From NCBI GenBank assembly GCA_003635315.1, contig PYJD01000008.1, positions 62,001 to 126,000 of the forward strand: DNA of 64,000 nt. Reading direction: 5' to 3'. A program made the position numbers and the translations under genes. Each line of letters starts with the position of its first letter. The stretch's first letter is position 1. Of the stretch, positions 46,391 to 55,557 are shown in pieces. The notes beneath the pieces are model-generated. The model had not been told where the DNA came from, did not search any database, and worked only from the letters and a program-made list of their open reading frames with translations. The stretch is from Candidatus Poribacteria bacterium. GTDB lineage: Bacteria; Poribacteria; WGA-4E; WGA-3G.

Positions 46391-47302
46391 TTATCTTTTT
46401 TTCAACGTACCCCAGACCGTAGTCAACTTATCTTTATGTTCCACAGCGAGACCTGTATTAGATTGATAATTTTGATTGATTTCTGCTTCAGTTAGGGGTC
46501 GATCGTAAATGCGGACTTCATCAATTATCCCGTTAAAAAAGCCTTCGGCTTTACCACGATTATTTCCAGCACCAAGATACACAGGATCAGTGAATGGCAC
46601 ATATTTGTATTGAGCATTTTTAACTAATGGATTAAACACTGAAATCCGATTCAGAGTTCCATCAATAAAAAACGCGCGTTCAGTCTGTTCTGCCCCGTTC
46701 TTATCTACAGGTTTAGTCGTATAGACGAGGTGATGCCATTCACCATCTGAAATTGGATATTCACCCCTAAGAAAGGAAAGTGAACACCCATTTTTATTTT
46801 TAAAAAGAGATGGCAAATAAAGTTGAATGAAATCCTCTGTAAAAATAATCCGAGGACCAAAAGGATCGAGCTTAAGATCTTCGAGATCAACCATCTTTCT
46901 GTTAATATCTATTCCCCATATCATAACCGATTTATCACAGTTGCTGCCTATAGTTTTGATAATTGTTGACCAATTGTCTTTGTAATCGGTTTTAATCCAT
47001 GCTTCAAACGTAGAATGATCGAGTTTAGCACCAAAATCGCCAAGCGTCGTGAGATTCACATAATCTTTGATACCATCAAATTTAAGGGCATCTTTCAGGT
47101 GTCCTTTGACAATTGATGGGTTTCCTACGATGGTTGCATTGTTTTCACCCCACACGTCTTTGACTGTATTATCAACAATATCACTTTGATCAAAGGTCCA
47201 ATAACTTATAAGTCCATCGGTTACGATATTCTCCGCGACTGTAATGCCACCCAACCCAACAATAAATACAGCGAGTGTCAAAACAATGATGAGTGATTTC
47301 AT
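46391..47302 (-). CDS. Exported LamG / concanavalin A-like lectin protein
   Basis: A 303-aa exported protein. A signal peptide (MKSLIIVLTLAVFIVGLGGITVA) is followed by a LamG jelly-roll: LISYWTFDQSDI, GKHLKDALKFDG-like block, STFEAWIKTD, DGEWHHLVYTT and the closing GIIDEVRIYDRPLTEAEI. Such domains bind carbohydrates or serve as adhesion modules. The ATG at 47302 has AAGGA eight nt upstream, so an earlier in-frame TTG is rejected. Element copy 2 begins about 155 bp upstream. There is no sorting domain at the C-terminus. Confidence 0.88.
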   Translation of the reverse strand: MKSLIIVLTLAVFIVGLGGITVAENIVTDGLISYWTFDQSDIVDNTVKDVWGENNATIVGNPSIVKGHLKDALKFDGIKDYVNLTTLGDFGAKLDHSTFEAWIKTDYKDNWSTIIKTIGSNCDKSVMIWGIDINRKMVDLEDLKLDPFGPRIIFTEDFIQLYLPSLFKNKNGCSLSFLRGEYPISDGEWHHLVYTTKPVDKNGAEQTERAFFIDGTLNRISVFNPLVKNAQYKYVPFTDPVYLGAGNNRGKAEGFFNGIIDEVRIYDRPLTEAEINQNYQSNTGLAVEHKDKLTTVWGTLKKR

Positions 47303-47456
47303 AACAATTTTCCTTGTCATATACGGTAAAAGGTTGATGCTCAAAAAGTGTTGAGTGAATTTATAACATACTAACGTTTCAAATTCTACTTAAAAAATAT
47401 ATGAATACATACCTAAATTTCTAGAAATAGCATTAGATCTAATGGTCATAAATTGA
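47303..47456. other. Spacer between the LamG gene and element copy 2
   Basis: AT-rich stretch with no gene. It should hold the LamG gene's proximal 5' region, but I see no clear promoter boxes in it on the minus strand. Confidence 0.4.
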
Positions 47457-48058
47457 ATATTTAATCCTAATATCTCGACATCCTAATAGGGTGCAAAAAC
47501 AGACCTTTAATCCTAAATTCCCTGATGAAAAATTGTGAAAATGTTAAATTTTTCAATTCGCTGAAAAAGTGAAAAAAGTTACACTTTTTCCTACATTTTG
47601 TAGGATTGAAATTGGTGTAAATTACCCCTATAACCTCTGTCATAGACTGACTTTACTCCACTTTGAATTGACTTTTAAGAATTTTCAAAAAGTGTGATTT
47701 TGTGTTTTTGTTGTCCTTGCGAATTTTGACAATTTCAACATGGGTATTATAGTAGATTTTTTGACATAAATAAAGTTGTGGTATTTAGGATCGTTTTTAT
47801 AGATTTTCATCATTAATTCTCTTATTATTTCATTCTCATTAAGGTTATGATTTTGAAGTAGGATTTTCTCATATCATCTAAATATTATGATTCAATTTGT
47901 GCTATGTAATATATGTATGTTAACCTAATTTACCCCAATAAATTTTAATACTTGGAAACACTGTCTTAAATGAATATGCAGATGTTTTACAATATTATGT
48001 ATTGTTAGTTGAAAGATATTGAAATCTTCTTCATTTAATTTTCAACTTTTATTAAAGT
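47457..48058 (+). repeat. Dispersed intergenic element, copy 2
   Basis: About 600 bp aligning with copies 1 and 3. It has the paired direct repeats TTTAATCCTAA at 47460-47470 and 47506-47516, hairpin A at 47573-47589 and hairpin B at 47590-47604. It shares GAAATTGGTGTAAATTACC and TGTGTTTTTGTTGTCC with copy 3, and a distal block CATTAAGGTTATGATTTTGAA with copy 3 as well. It begins about 157 bp upstream of the LamG start, pointing away from it, and ends about 120 bp before the Hen1 promoter. Confidence 0.88.
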
Positions 48059-48176
48059 ATGTATGTAATCAGCATTTGGTAGGTTTTTTACTCATGTTAT
48101 TTAGCATTAATAATTACTGTGATAGAACTGTCTGAAAAACTAAGGCTAAATACCCCTGTATTGTAATAAGTAGCAC

Positions 48177-48205
48177 TTGACAGTATCAACTTAACTAAGT
48201 ATAAT
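48177..48205 (+). promoter_or_regulatory. Perfect consensus sigma-70 promoter of the hen1-pnkp operon
   Basis: TTGACA (48177-48182), exactly 17 nt, and TATAAT (48200-48205), 50 nt before the hen1 ATG. Both hexamers are full consensus, so strong constitutive transcription is expected unless a repressor acts. Confidence 0.75.
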
Positions 48206-48255
48206 GAAAGTCGGTAATGTATCAGTAATACCCTATCTAAGAATACCTGATCAGA

Positions 48256-49653
48256 ATGTTATTAACAATCACCACAACACACACCCCAGCTACAGACCTT
48301 GGATATCTCTTACATAAACATCCTGACAGATTTCAATCATTCAATATAAATTTTGGAAATGCGTATGTATACTATCCTGAAGCCAATGAGGATAGGTGCA
48401 CAGCGGCTTTTTTGCTTGATATTGACTCGGTAGGACTTGTCAGACGTAATCCGGGACAGAGTGTGGCAAATATTTCATTGGCTGAATATGTTAATGATAG
48501 ACCCTATGTTGCATCATCTTTTTTAAGTGTTGCAATTGCTAAGGTCTTTAGCTCTGCCCTATCTGGTAAATGTAAAGATCGACCTGAGCTTGTAGATAAA
48601 CCCCTTCCATTATCAGTAAGATTATCTATCCTACCGTGTAAGGGAGGAAAGAAATTTCTACACCGACTTTTTGAACCCTTGGGTTACAAGGTAATTTCAG
48701 AACGGCATCAACTTGATGAGAAATATCCACAATGGGGTGAAAGTCGATATTATACAGTGACTCTTGAAAATACTTGCAAACTTAACACTTTCCTCTCACA
48801 TCTGTATGTATTGATACCTGTACTTGATGACGAGAAACATTATTGGGTAGATGAAGCAGAAATTGAGAAACTGATTAGATATGGTCAAGATTGGTTAAGT
48901 GAACATCCTGACCATGAGATTATTGTGGGTCGATACTTAAAACATCAAGACAGACTCACCCGTCAAGCACTTACACAATTGGGTGATATTTCTGAAGAGG
49001 AAGATTCAGAAACTATCATTTCAAATGAAGAGCAGGTTGAGCAGAAGATAGGTTTAAATGAACAACGTTTAACAAAAGTTGTGGAAGTTCTAAAAGAATC
49101 AGGAGCACAACGGGTTATTGATTTAGGTTGCGGGGAGGGAAAACTTCTCAGAAAACTCCTATCGGAGAAACAGTTTACTGAAATAGTCGGGTTAGATGTG
49201 GCACATCAGACCTTAAAAATCGCGCATGAACGTCTACATATTGATAGAATGCCAGATAAACAGAAAGAACGTATAAATCTGATACACGGTTCACTAATCT
49301 ATAGAGATAAACGGTTAGAAGGTTATGATGGAGCAGCAATTGTTGAGGTAATAGAACACTTGGATCCATCACGTTTAAGAGCATTTGAGAGATGTATTTT
49401 TGAGTTTGCATCTCCTAAGACTATTGTCTTGACAACACCAAATTTCGAATATAATCAAAAATTTGAGAATCTTTCTGATGGTAAGTTCCGCCATAGAGAT
49501 CACCGTTTTGAATGGACACGCGATGAATTTAAGACATGGTCGTTTAGAATATGCAGTGAGTACAAGTATACTGTTGAATTTCATAATATTGGTGATATAG
49601 ATGAAACTCTTGGTTCACCTACTCAGATGGCAGTATTTACACGTAGTGAATAG
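48256..49653 (+). CDS. hen1: Bacterial Hen1, 3'-terminal RNA ribose 2'-O-methyltransferase
   Basis: Methylates the 2'-OH at the 3' end of cleaved RNA before sealing, which protects the repaired site from a second cut. The 465-aa protein has the bacterial N-terminal Hen1 domain (LLTITTTHTPATDLGYLLHKHP; about 1-245) that supports Pnkp ligation. The C-terminal methyltransferase has the SAM loop VIDLGCGEGKLLRKL and the Mn-binding cluster EVIEHLD plus the later HRDHRFEWTRDEF. It is followed three nt later by pnkp, as in known Pnkp-Hen1 operons. Confidence 0.96.
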   Translation: MLLTITTTHTPATDLGYLLHKHPDRFQSFNINFGNAYVYYPEANEDRCTAAFLLDIDSVGLVRRNPGQSVANISLAEYVNDRPYVASSFLSVAIAKVFSSALSGKCKDRPELVDKPLPLSVRLSILPCKGGKKFLHRLFEPLGYKVISERHQLDEKYPQWGESRYYTVTLENTCKLNTFLSHLYVLIPVLDDEKHYWVDEAEIEKLIRYGQDWLSEHPDHEIIVGRYLKHQDRLTRQALTQLGDISEEEDSETIISNEEQVEQKIGLNEQRLTKVVEVLKESGAQRVIDLGCGEGKLLRKLLSEKQFTEIVGLDVAHQTLKIAHERLHIDRMPDKQKERINLIHGSLIYRDKRLEGYDGAAIVEVIEHLDPSRLRAFERCIFEFASPKTIVLTTPNFEYNQKFENLSDGKFRHRDHRFEWTRDEFKTWSFRICSEYKYTVEFHNIGDIDETLGSPTQMAVFTRSE

Positions 49654-49656
49654 ATC

Positions 49657-52215
49657 ATGCAAATTAAAATACCCAACCCTTCTCTTGTAATACTCATAGG
49701 ACCTTCAGGTTCAGGGAAATCCACATTTGCAAAACAGCATTTTAAATCCACTGAGATTCTCTCATCAGATTTTTGTCGAGGGATTGTCTCTGATGACGAA
49801 AATGATCAATCTGCTACTGAAGATGCATTTGATGTCTTACACTATATCGCTGCAAAAAGACTTGCAGCTGGTAGGTTAACGGTAATTGATGCTACAAATG
49901 TACAAGTAGAAGCAAGAAAGAAATTACAGGATTTGGCACGTCAGTATCATTATCTTACTGTTGGTATAGTAATGAATATGCCTGCCAAACTATGCCAAGA
50001 GAGGAATGAGCATCGTGAGGATAGAAATTTTAAACCCTATGTCATACGCAAACAGATTAGTCAACTCCGTCGGTCAATCCGATCACTAAGACGTGAAGGT
50101 TTCCGTAACTTTGTATATATACTATCATCACCTGAAGAAGCAGAAAATGCAGAAATTGTAAGACAACCTTTATGGACTAATCTGAAAGAATATCACGGTC
50201 CATTCGATATAATTGGGGATGTTCATGGGTGTTATGATGAGCTCATTTTATTACTTGTAGAATTGGGTTATGAAATTCCATCAGAACAAGGAACACCTAT
50301 TTCACATCCAGATGGTAGAAAAGTCGTTTTTCTTGGTGATTATGTGGATAGAGGACCAAAGGTTGTCAATGTACTGAAGTTAGTTATGAAGATGCACCAA
50401 GATGGAATTGCATTCTGTGTTCCGGGGAATCATGATGTCAAACTTGCTCGTGCTTTGAGAGGTAAAAATGTTACGACTACCCACGGATTAGCAGAATCAC
50501 TATCACAATTAGAGAATGAGTCCGATGAATTTAGAGAACAAATTGCTGATTTCATAGAAGGATTGATTAGTCACTATGAACTTGATGATGGGAAATTAGT
50601 TGTTGCACATGCCGGCATGAAAAGAGAATACCAAGGTAGGGCTTCCGGTCGTGTTAGAGAATTTGCACTATATGGAGAAACCACAGGAGAGACAGATGAA
50701 TTTGGGTTACCCATTCGGCTGGACTGGGCAGAGGAATACCGAGGGGATGCAACTGTTGTCTATGGACACACACCCGTTAACGAACCACAATGGATTAACA
50801 GGACGATTAATATTGATACAGGATGTGTTTTTGGCGGAAACCTGACAGCATTACGATATCCAGAAAAAGAACTGATATCTATTGCTGCAGAAAAGACATA
50901 TTATGAACCAGCAAAACCGTTAATTGAAGATGATACCGTCCAAAGTTCACACGAATCGTATCTGAATGAAGGTGTATTAGATATAACCGATGTGTTAGGT
51001 AAACGAATCATCAATACAAGATTGTATCGTAGTATTACAATTAGAGAAGAAAATACTATACCCGCGTTGGAATCTATCAGTCGTTTTGCAGTTGATCCGA
51101 GATGGCTTATTTATCTCCCGCCTACAATGTCTCCTTCTGAAACAAGTTCAAAACCAGATTTTCTTGAACATCCATCTGATGCCTTCAATTATTATAGGAA
51201 TCAAGGTGTACCCAGCATAATTTGGCAAGAAAAACATATGGGTTCAAGGGCAATTGTCATTGTCTGTAAGGATCAAACAATTGTACAGAGACGTTTTGGT
51301 ATCCCATCAGAGTCTATTGGGGTATGTTATACACGTAATGGAAGACCATTTTTCGATGATATTGACCTTGAATCACAACTCCTAAAACAAATTAAACATG
51401 CAATAGATAAACTTGACTATTGGGAGAAATTGGATACAGATTGGATCTGTCTTGATTGTGAATTAATGCCGTGGTCAGTCAAGGCACAAGAACTGTTACG
51501 ACAACAATATGCACCTGTAGGAGTTGCTGGAAGTGTATCCATTTCAGATGCATTGGCTTCAATTGAAATGGCAAAGAACAGAGATATTGATACAGTTGAC
51601 ATGTTAGACGATTTTGTAAAACGCCAGAATGCAGTGAATGAATATATTAAATCGTATCAACAGTATTGTTGGGATGTTGAATCCATATCTGATATAAAAC
51701 TTGCACCTTTTCACTTATTAGCAACGGAAAGTAAAGTATATATCAATAAAGACCATTTGTGGCATATGGAAATGCTCCAGGAATTATGTGAAGCTGTTGA
51801 AGATGATATTCTATATTTAACTTCTTATGGATTAGTTACACTATCTGATGAAAACAGTGAGAATACTGCAATAGAAAAATGGGTAGAACTTACCAAAAAG
51901 GGTGGGGAAGGTTTTGTCGTAAAACCTTTGGATTTTATTACACAAGGAAAAAAAGGTATTGTTCAACCAGCAGTGAAATGTCGTGGCAGAGAATATCTAC
52001 GCATTATTTATGGACCAGAATACACTATGCCAAGATATTTAGAACGACTTCGTTCCAGGGGATTGTCTAAAAAACGGTCACTTGCGATACGAGAATTCAC
52101 TTTAGGTATTGAAGCACTGGAAAGATTTGTCAGAAATGAACCGTTTTCAAAAGTACATGAGTGTGTCTTTGGCATTTTAGCTTTGGAAAGTGAATCAGTA
52201 GATCCGAGGCTATAA
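49657..52215 (+). CDS. pnkp: Polynucleotide kinase-phosphatase-ligase of the Pnkp-Hen1 RNA repair system
   Basis: Heals and seals broken RNA. The 852-aa chain has the three known domains. The kinase (1-170) has the P-loop GPSGSGKS with K21 and S22, plus D38 and R41, the positions I recall as catalytic in the Clostridium thermocellum enzyme. The metallophosphatase (about 180-420) shows GDVHGC, GDYVDRG, GNHD and the late GHTP. The C-terminal adenylyltransferase/ligase (about 480-852) has the nucleotidyl lysine in EKHMGSRA and later GEGFVVKP. The length is close to the 870 aa of the model. It is coupled to hen1. Confidence 0.97.
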   Translation: MQIKIPNPSLVILIGPSGSGKSTFAKQHFKSTEILSSDFCRGIVSDDENDQSATEDAFDVLHYIAAKRLAAGRLTVIDATNVQVEARKKLQDLARQYHYLTVGIVMNMPAKLCQERNEHREDRNFKPYVIRKQISQLRRSIRSLRREGFRNFVYILSSPEEAENAEIVRQPLWTNLKEYHGPFDIIGDVHGCYDELILLLVELGYEIPSEQGTPISHPDGRKVVFLGDYVDRGPKVVNVLKLVMKMHQDGIAFCVPGNHDVKLARALRGKNVTTTHGLAESLSQLENESDEFREQIADFIEGLISHYELDDGKLVVAHAGMKREYQGRASGRVREFALYGETTGETDEFGLPIRLDWAEEYRGDATVVYGHTPVNEPQWINRTINIDTGCVFGGNLTALRYPEKELISIAAEKTYYEPAKPLIEDDTVQSSHESYLNEGVLDITDVLGKRIINTRLYRSITIREENTIPALESISRFAVDPRWLIYLPPTMSPSETSSKPDFLEHPSDAFNYYRNQGVPSIIWQEKHMGSRAIVIVCKDQTIVQRRFGIPSESIGVCYTRNGRPFFDDIDLESQLLKQIKHAIDKLDYWEKLDTDWICLDCELMPWSVKAQELLRQQYAPVGVAGSVSISDALASIEMAKNRDIDTVDMLDDFVKRQNAVNEYIKSYQQYCWDVESISDIKLAPFHLLATESKVYINKDHLWHMEMLQELCEAVEDDILYLTSYGLVTLSDENSENTAIEKWVELTKKGGEGFVVKPLDFITQGKKGIVQPAVKCRGREYLRIIYGPEYTMPRYLERLRSRGLSKKRSLAIREFTLGIEALERFVRNEPFSKVHECVFGILALESESVDPRL

Positions 52216-52579
52216 CCATGATTTAATTCTGTAAATTCAACATAGTTATAAAAAAATGAAGAAAAAATAATAAGACCCATCATACATTTAAAATTGTATT
52301 ACCATCGAAAATTAGACCACTACATAAGACAAGATTGTTATATATTCTCAGTCCAATTAGAAAGGGTAGTTTGAACGCAAAATCAAGAATCTTTATACAA
52401 TTATTTTAGCTGAAGTTGTTATGGAAGCAAATACTCGTAGTGGACAATTTATTCAACAGGTATATAACCAAAAACCATATTCGTCTAAAAAATTAATTGA
52501 CATCTATTGAATTTGAGATAACACACTTGTCTTAAGGTAATGAATTATGGTCAAAAAGACGATGACAGTTTCCATTTCT
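52216..52579. other. Gene-free stretch after pnkp
   Basis: AT-rich sequence with no open frame of note. TATAAC and GTTATA near 52214-52247 could form a weak, long-looped hairpin before an A-run after the pnkp stop. Nothing else is recognisable before element copy 3. Confidence 0.5.
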
Positions 52580-53093
52580 TAAAAAAATAAAATAAAATGA
52601 AGAAAATATATATACCTAACATCTAACATACATATTCTACAAAAGCACAATATCTATTTAAAGTTGTTTCCAGGATAATAGAAGATTTTGATTCAAAATC
52701 ATAACCTTAATGACAAATATCTAATATCAGAAAAATGATGAATATCTACAAAAATGATCCTAAATACAAAAATCTATTTATGTCAAAAAACTGTCCTAAT
52801 TTGCCAGTTGAAAATGTCAAAATCATGTAGGACAACAAAAACACAAAATACCATTTTTTGGAAATTCTTAAAAAGTCAATTCAAAGTACCGTAAAGTCTC
52901 TCTGGTACAGGGGTTATAGAGGTAATTTACACCAATTTCAATGACACACAATGTGTCAAAAAGTGTAACTTTTTTCAAATTTTTGACAAATTGATGAATA
53001 ATACATTGACACGATTTACCTTATGAGTATTTAGGATTAAATGCCTGTTTTTGCACCCCATTTCTTGACTGGATATTAGGATTAAATGTGTGT
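52580..53093 (-). repeat. Dispersed intergenic element, copy 3 (inverted)
   Basis: About 510 bp aligning in reverse with copies 1 and 2. On the + strand the direct repeats read TTAGGATTAAA at 53031-53041 and 53076-53086. Hairpin B (52943-52957) reads GACACA/TGTGTC, a different sequence from the other copies but fully paired. Hairpin A (52958-52974, AAAAAGT/ACTTTTT) is conserved. An extra 9-bp inverted repeat TGTCAAAAA (52954-52962) / TTTTTGACA (52980-52988) would compete with both. The element ends about 150 bp before the beta-helix lipoprotein gene. Confidence 0.88.
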
Positions 53094-53243
53094 TTTATAG
53101 ATATTCAACCGACATAAACCAACTTCTGGATTTGAGAAAAAGCAGTTTTCATAACTTTATGAAATTAGGGTCTAAAATTCGATGGCATAACACTAATCTA
53201 AAATCCTTTAATTACTTTCAATACTATATAAGTCCTGATTAAT

Positions 53244-54131
53244 ATGAAGAAAACATCACTCACTTTATTTCTTATTCAAAGTATTCTCTGTTTTATCATA
53301 TTTGGGTGTGGGGATGCAGATAAGTTAAATGGTGTTCCTGATAAAAAAGAGCAAGTCATCCTAAACGATCACACGCTATCAACAGATGAAACTTGGACAC
53401 CAGACCAAAGTTATACCGTAAACGGTGAGCTGCGTATACCTCCAACTGTAGTTTTGGAGATTTTACCCGGTACATCAGTGAAATTTGGTGTAGATGCGTA
53501 TGTTGTGGTTAGAGGAACAGTAAGAATTGGCACTCCATTAACCCAAGCAGTTCTGGATGAATTGGTCTACTTGTCATCGAATAGTGCCTCTCCAGATTCA
53601 GGAGATTGGCGTGGATTCCTGTTTGATCATACACATGACGTCGATAGTTTCTTCAGGGGTGTCGTCATACAACATGCTAAAATTGCAATGGATATTAAGA
53701 CAGCCTCCCCTATTATAATGGATAGTATATTACAACAAAATGAAACAGCAATAGCTTTAGATGGAAGTAATTCCGTTATTCAACATAATAGGATAATACA
53801 CAATGAAGTCGGTATATACACTATTGGTCGACAAACAAGACCTCGTATTGAGAAGAACAACATTCTTGAAAATGATTCAGGTATTATCTGTGAAAATGTG
53901 CAATCCATTATAAAGAATAATAACCTTGAAAGGAATGATTTCTCGCTTAGATTACAAGTAAAATTCGATCTTCATGTATCAAACAATTGGTGGGGTTCTA
54001 CAGCTGATAATATAATTGATGAAACAATACTTGATTCGCAGGACTCTAATCTCATTACAAAACCTGTAGGAACTGTTACCTATCAACCTATTTCTGCTTT
54101 TCAATTCCCTGACGCAGGACCTCGTGAGTAA
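53244..54131 (+). CDS. Right-handed parallel beta-helix lipoprotein
   Basis: A 295-aa lipoprotein: the signal peptide ends in the lipobox IIFGC (about residue 22). The mature chain opens with a segment common before beta-helix domains (TWTPDQSYTVNGELRIPPTVVLEILPGT). It then runs through short coils of the pectate-lyase/NosD type (SPIIMDSILQQNETAIAL, GSNSVIQHNRIIHNEVGIY, RPRIEKNNILENDSGII). Such proteins bind or cleave polysaccharides or act in adhesion; no catalytic set is evident. Element copy 3 lies upstream. A GT4 gene follows after six nt, so the two are probably co-transcribed. Confidence 0.85.
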   Translation: MKKTSLTLFLIQSILCFIIFGCGDADKLNGVPDKKEQVILNDHTLSTDETWTPDQSYTVNGELRIPPTVVLEILPGTSVKFGVDAYVVVRGTVRIGTPLTQAVLDELVYLSSNSASPDSGDWRGFLFDHTHDVDSFFRGVVIQHAKIAMDIKTASPIIMDSILQQNETAIALDGSNSVIQHNRIIHNEVGIYTIGRQTRPRIEKNNILENDSGIICENVQSIIKNNNLERNDFSLRLQVKFDLHVSNNWWGSTADNIIDETILDSQDSNLITKPVGTVTYQPISAFQFPDAGPRE

Positions 54132-54137
54132 TATTAA

Positions 54138-55340
54138 ATGTCAACTATCTTAAATATATCTCAAAATTATTATATTCGTGGCGGTTCTGACCGGTATTTC
54201 TTTACAATGGGAGAATTATTAGAAAAACACGGACATACAGTAATACCTTTCACAGCAGCAAATTCAAACAACGAACCATCTGAATGGGAGAAATATTTTC
54301 CACGGGCAGCAGATTTTGAGAATCCAAGTCCGTTTGACATAATTAGGTATATATATAATCCAAGTGCCTATAAATCTATTAGAAAACTCCTAATGGAAAC
54401 TAAGGTTGATATTGCACACTTTCACATCTATTATGGCAAATTGACAGCATCTATACTTAACAGTCTTAATAAAGCAGATATTCCAATGATTCAAACCCTT
54501 CATGAGTATAAATTGACATGTCCAGTCTATAGTCATTTATCGAATGACCAAATTTGTGAAGATTGTGAAGGTAAACACTTCTGGCGTGCCATACCTAAAA
54601 AATGCAATCGTGGTTCTACAGCCCGTACTGTATTGAGTGTTACAGAATCTTACGTCTCACGAATATTAGGGAATGTGGACAAGTTCGACCACTTTATCTC
54701 TGTTTCTCATTTTCATCGCAGAAAGATGATACAATACGGTATGCCAGAAGATAAGATCACTGCAATTCACAACTTTACAGATACCTCTCTGTTTGAACCT
54801 AATTATACACCTGGTGAATATGTACTTTATTTTGGAAGAGTTCATCAGAGTAAGGGGATTATTACCTTAATTAATGCAGCCCTCACTGTGAAAGATTTAC
54901 CACTCTATATTGTCGGAGATGGTGAGGCAATGCCGGTAATACAGAGATTAATTGAAGAAAACAATTGTGATCATATTCATATATTAGGATTCAAACAGGG
55001 TGATGAACTTAGAGAGTTAATACAAAATAGCATTTGTACTGTCCTACCCTCAGAATGGTATGAGAATTGTCCTATGTCTGTCTTAGAGTCCTATGCATAT
55101 GGGAAAGCAGTGATTGGAACAGATATTGGTGGTATACCTGAGTTAATTATAGATAAAGAAGATGGTTTTCTAATTCCGCCAACTGACGAAAACGCATTAA
55201 GAGAATGTCTTCAATGGGTCTCTGATAATAAAGATAAGGTCGTAGAAATGGGGAAATTTGGACGAAAAAAAATAGAAGAGGAATTTAATGCAGACATTCA
55301 TTACGAAAGAATTATGAATGTATATAATCAATTTCTATAA
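54138..55340 (+). CDS. Glycosyltransferase family 4 (GT-B fold)
   Basis: A 400-aa cytoplasmic, membrane-associated glycosyltransferase for surface polysaccharide. The N-terminal acceptor domain contains the glycine loop YIRGGSDRYFF and a Cys-rich insert (TCPVYSHLSNDQICEDCEG, then KKCNRGS) seen in a GT4 subset, probably metal-binding. The C-terminal nucleotide-sugar domain has YFGRVHQSKGI, LYIVGDGEAMP and the E-x7-E-type ENCPMSVLESYAYGKAVIG. The donor and acceptor are unknown. It starts six nt after the beta-helix gene stop. Confidence 0.93.
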   Translation: MSTILNISQNYYIRGGSDRYFFTMGELLEKHGHTVIPFTAANSNNEPSEWEKYFPRAADFENPSPFDIIRYIYNPSAYKSIRKLLMETKVDIAHFHIYYGKLTASILNSLNKADIPMIQTLHEYKLTCPVYSHLSNDQICEDCEGKHFWRAIPKKCNRGSTARTVLSVTESYVSRILGNVDKFDHFISVSHFHRRKMIQYGMPEDKITAIHNFTDTSLFEPNYTPGEYVLYFGRVHQSKGIITLINAALTVKDLPLYIVGDGEAMPVIQRLIEENNCDHIHILGFKQGDELRELIQNSICTVLPSEWYENCPMSVLESYAYGKAVIGTDIGGIPELIIDKEDGFLIPPTDENALRECLQWVSDNKDKVVEMGKFGRKKIEEEFNADIHYERIMNVYNQFL

Positions 55341-55411
55341 TTGTCACTTATCATGAAAGTAATTCAATAAAATATTGAACACATTGACAAAGTAAATCAC
55401 TACTTACATCT

Positions 55412-55440
55412 TTGAATATGTTCAGTATATATAGTATAAT
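55412..55440 (+). promoter_or_regulatory. Sigma-70-like promoter for the lamin-tail lipoprotein gene
   Basis: TTGAAT (55412-55417), a 17-nt spacer and TATAAT (55435-55440), 117 nt before the ATG. Confidence 0.55.
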
Positions 55441-55557
55441 AATTAGTTGTGTTAAGAAATGAAATAAACTCTAACCAATATTCTGTAGTAATATTGATAG
55501 TTTGTATAACTAAACTTTCATTGTATCAATAAGTTTAAATAATATTTAGGAGTGAAA

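Noticed and set aside
47303-47344. TTG start for the LamG protein 14 codons upstream
   Set aside because: The internal ATG at 47302 has a good AAGGA site and starts a proper signal peptide.
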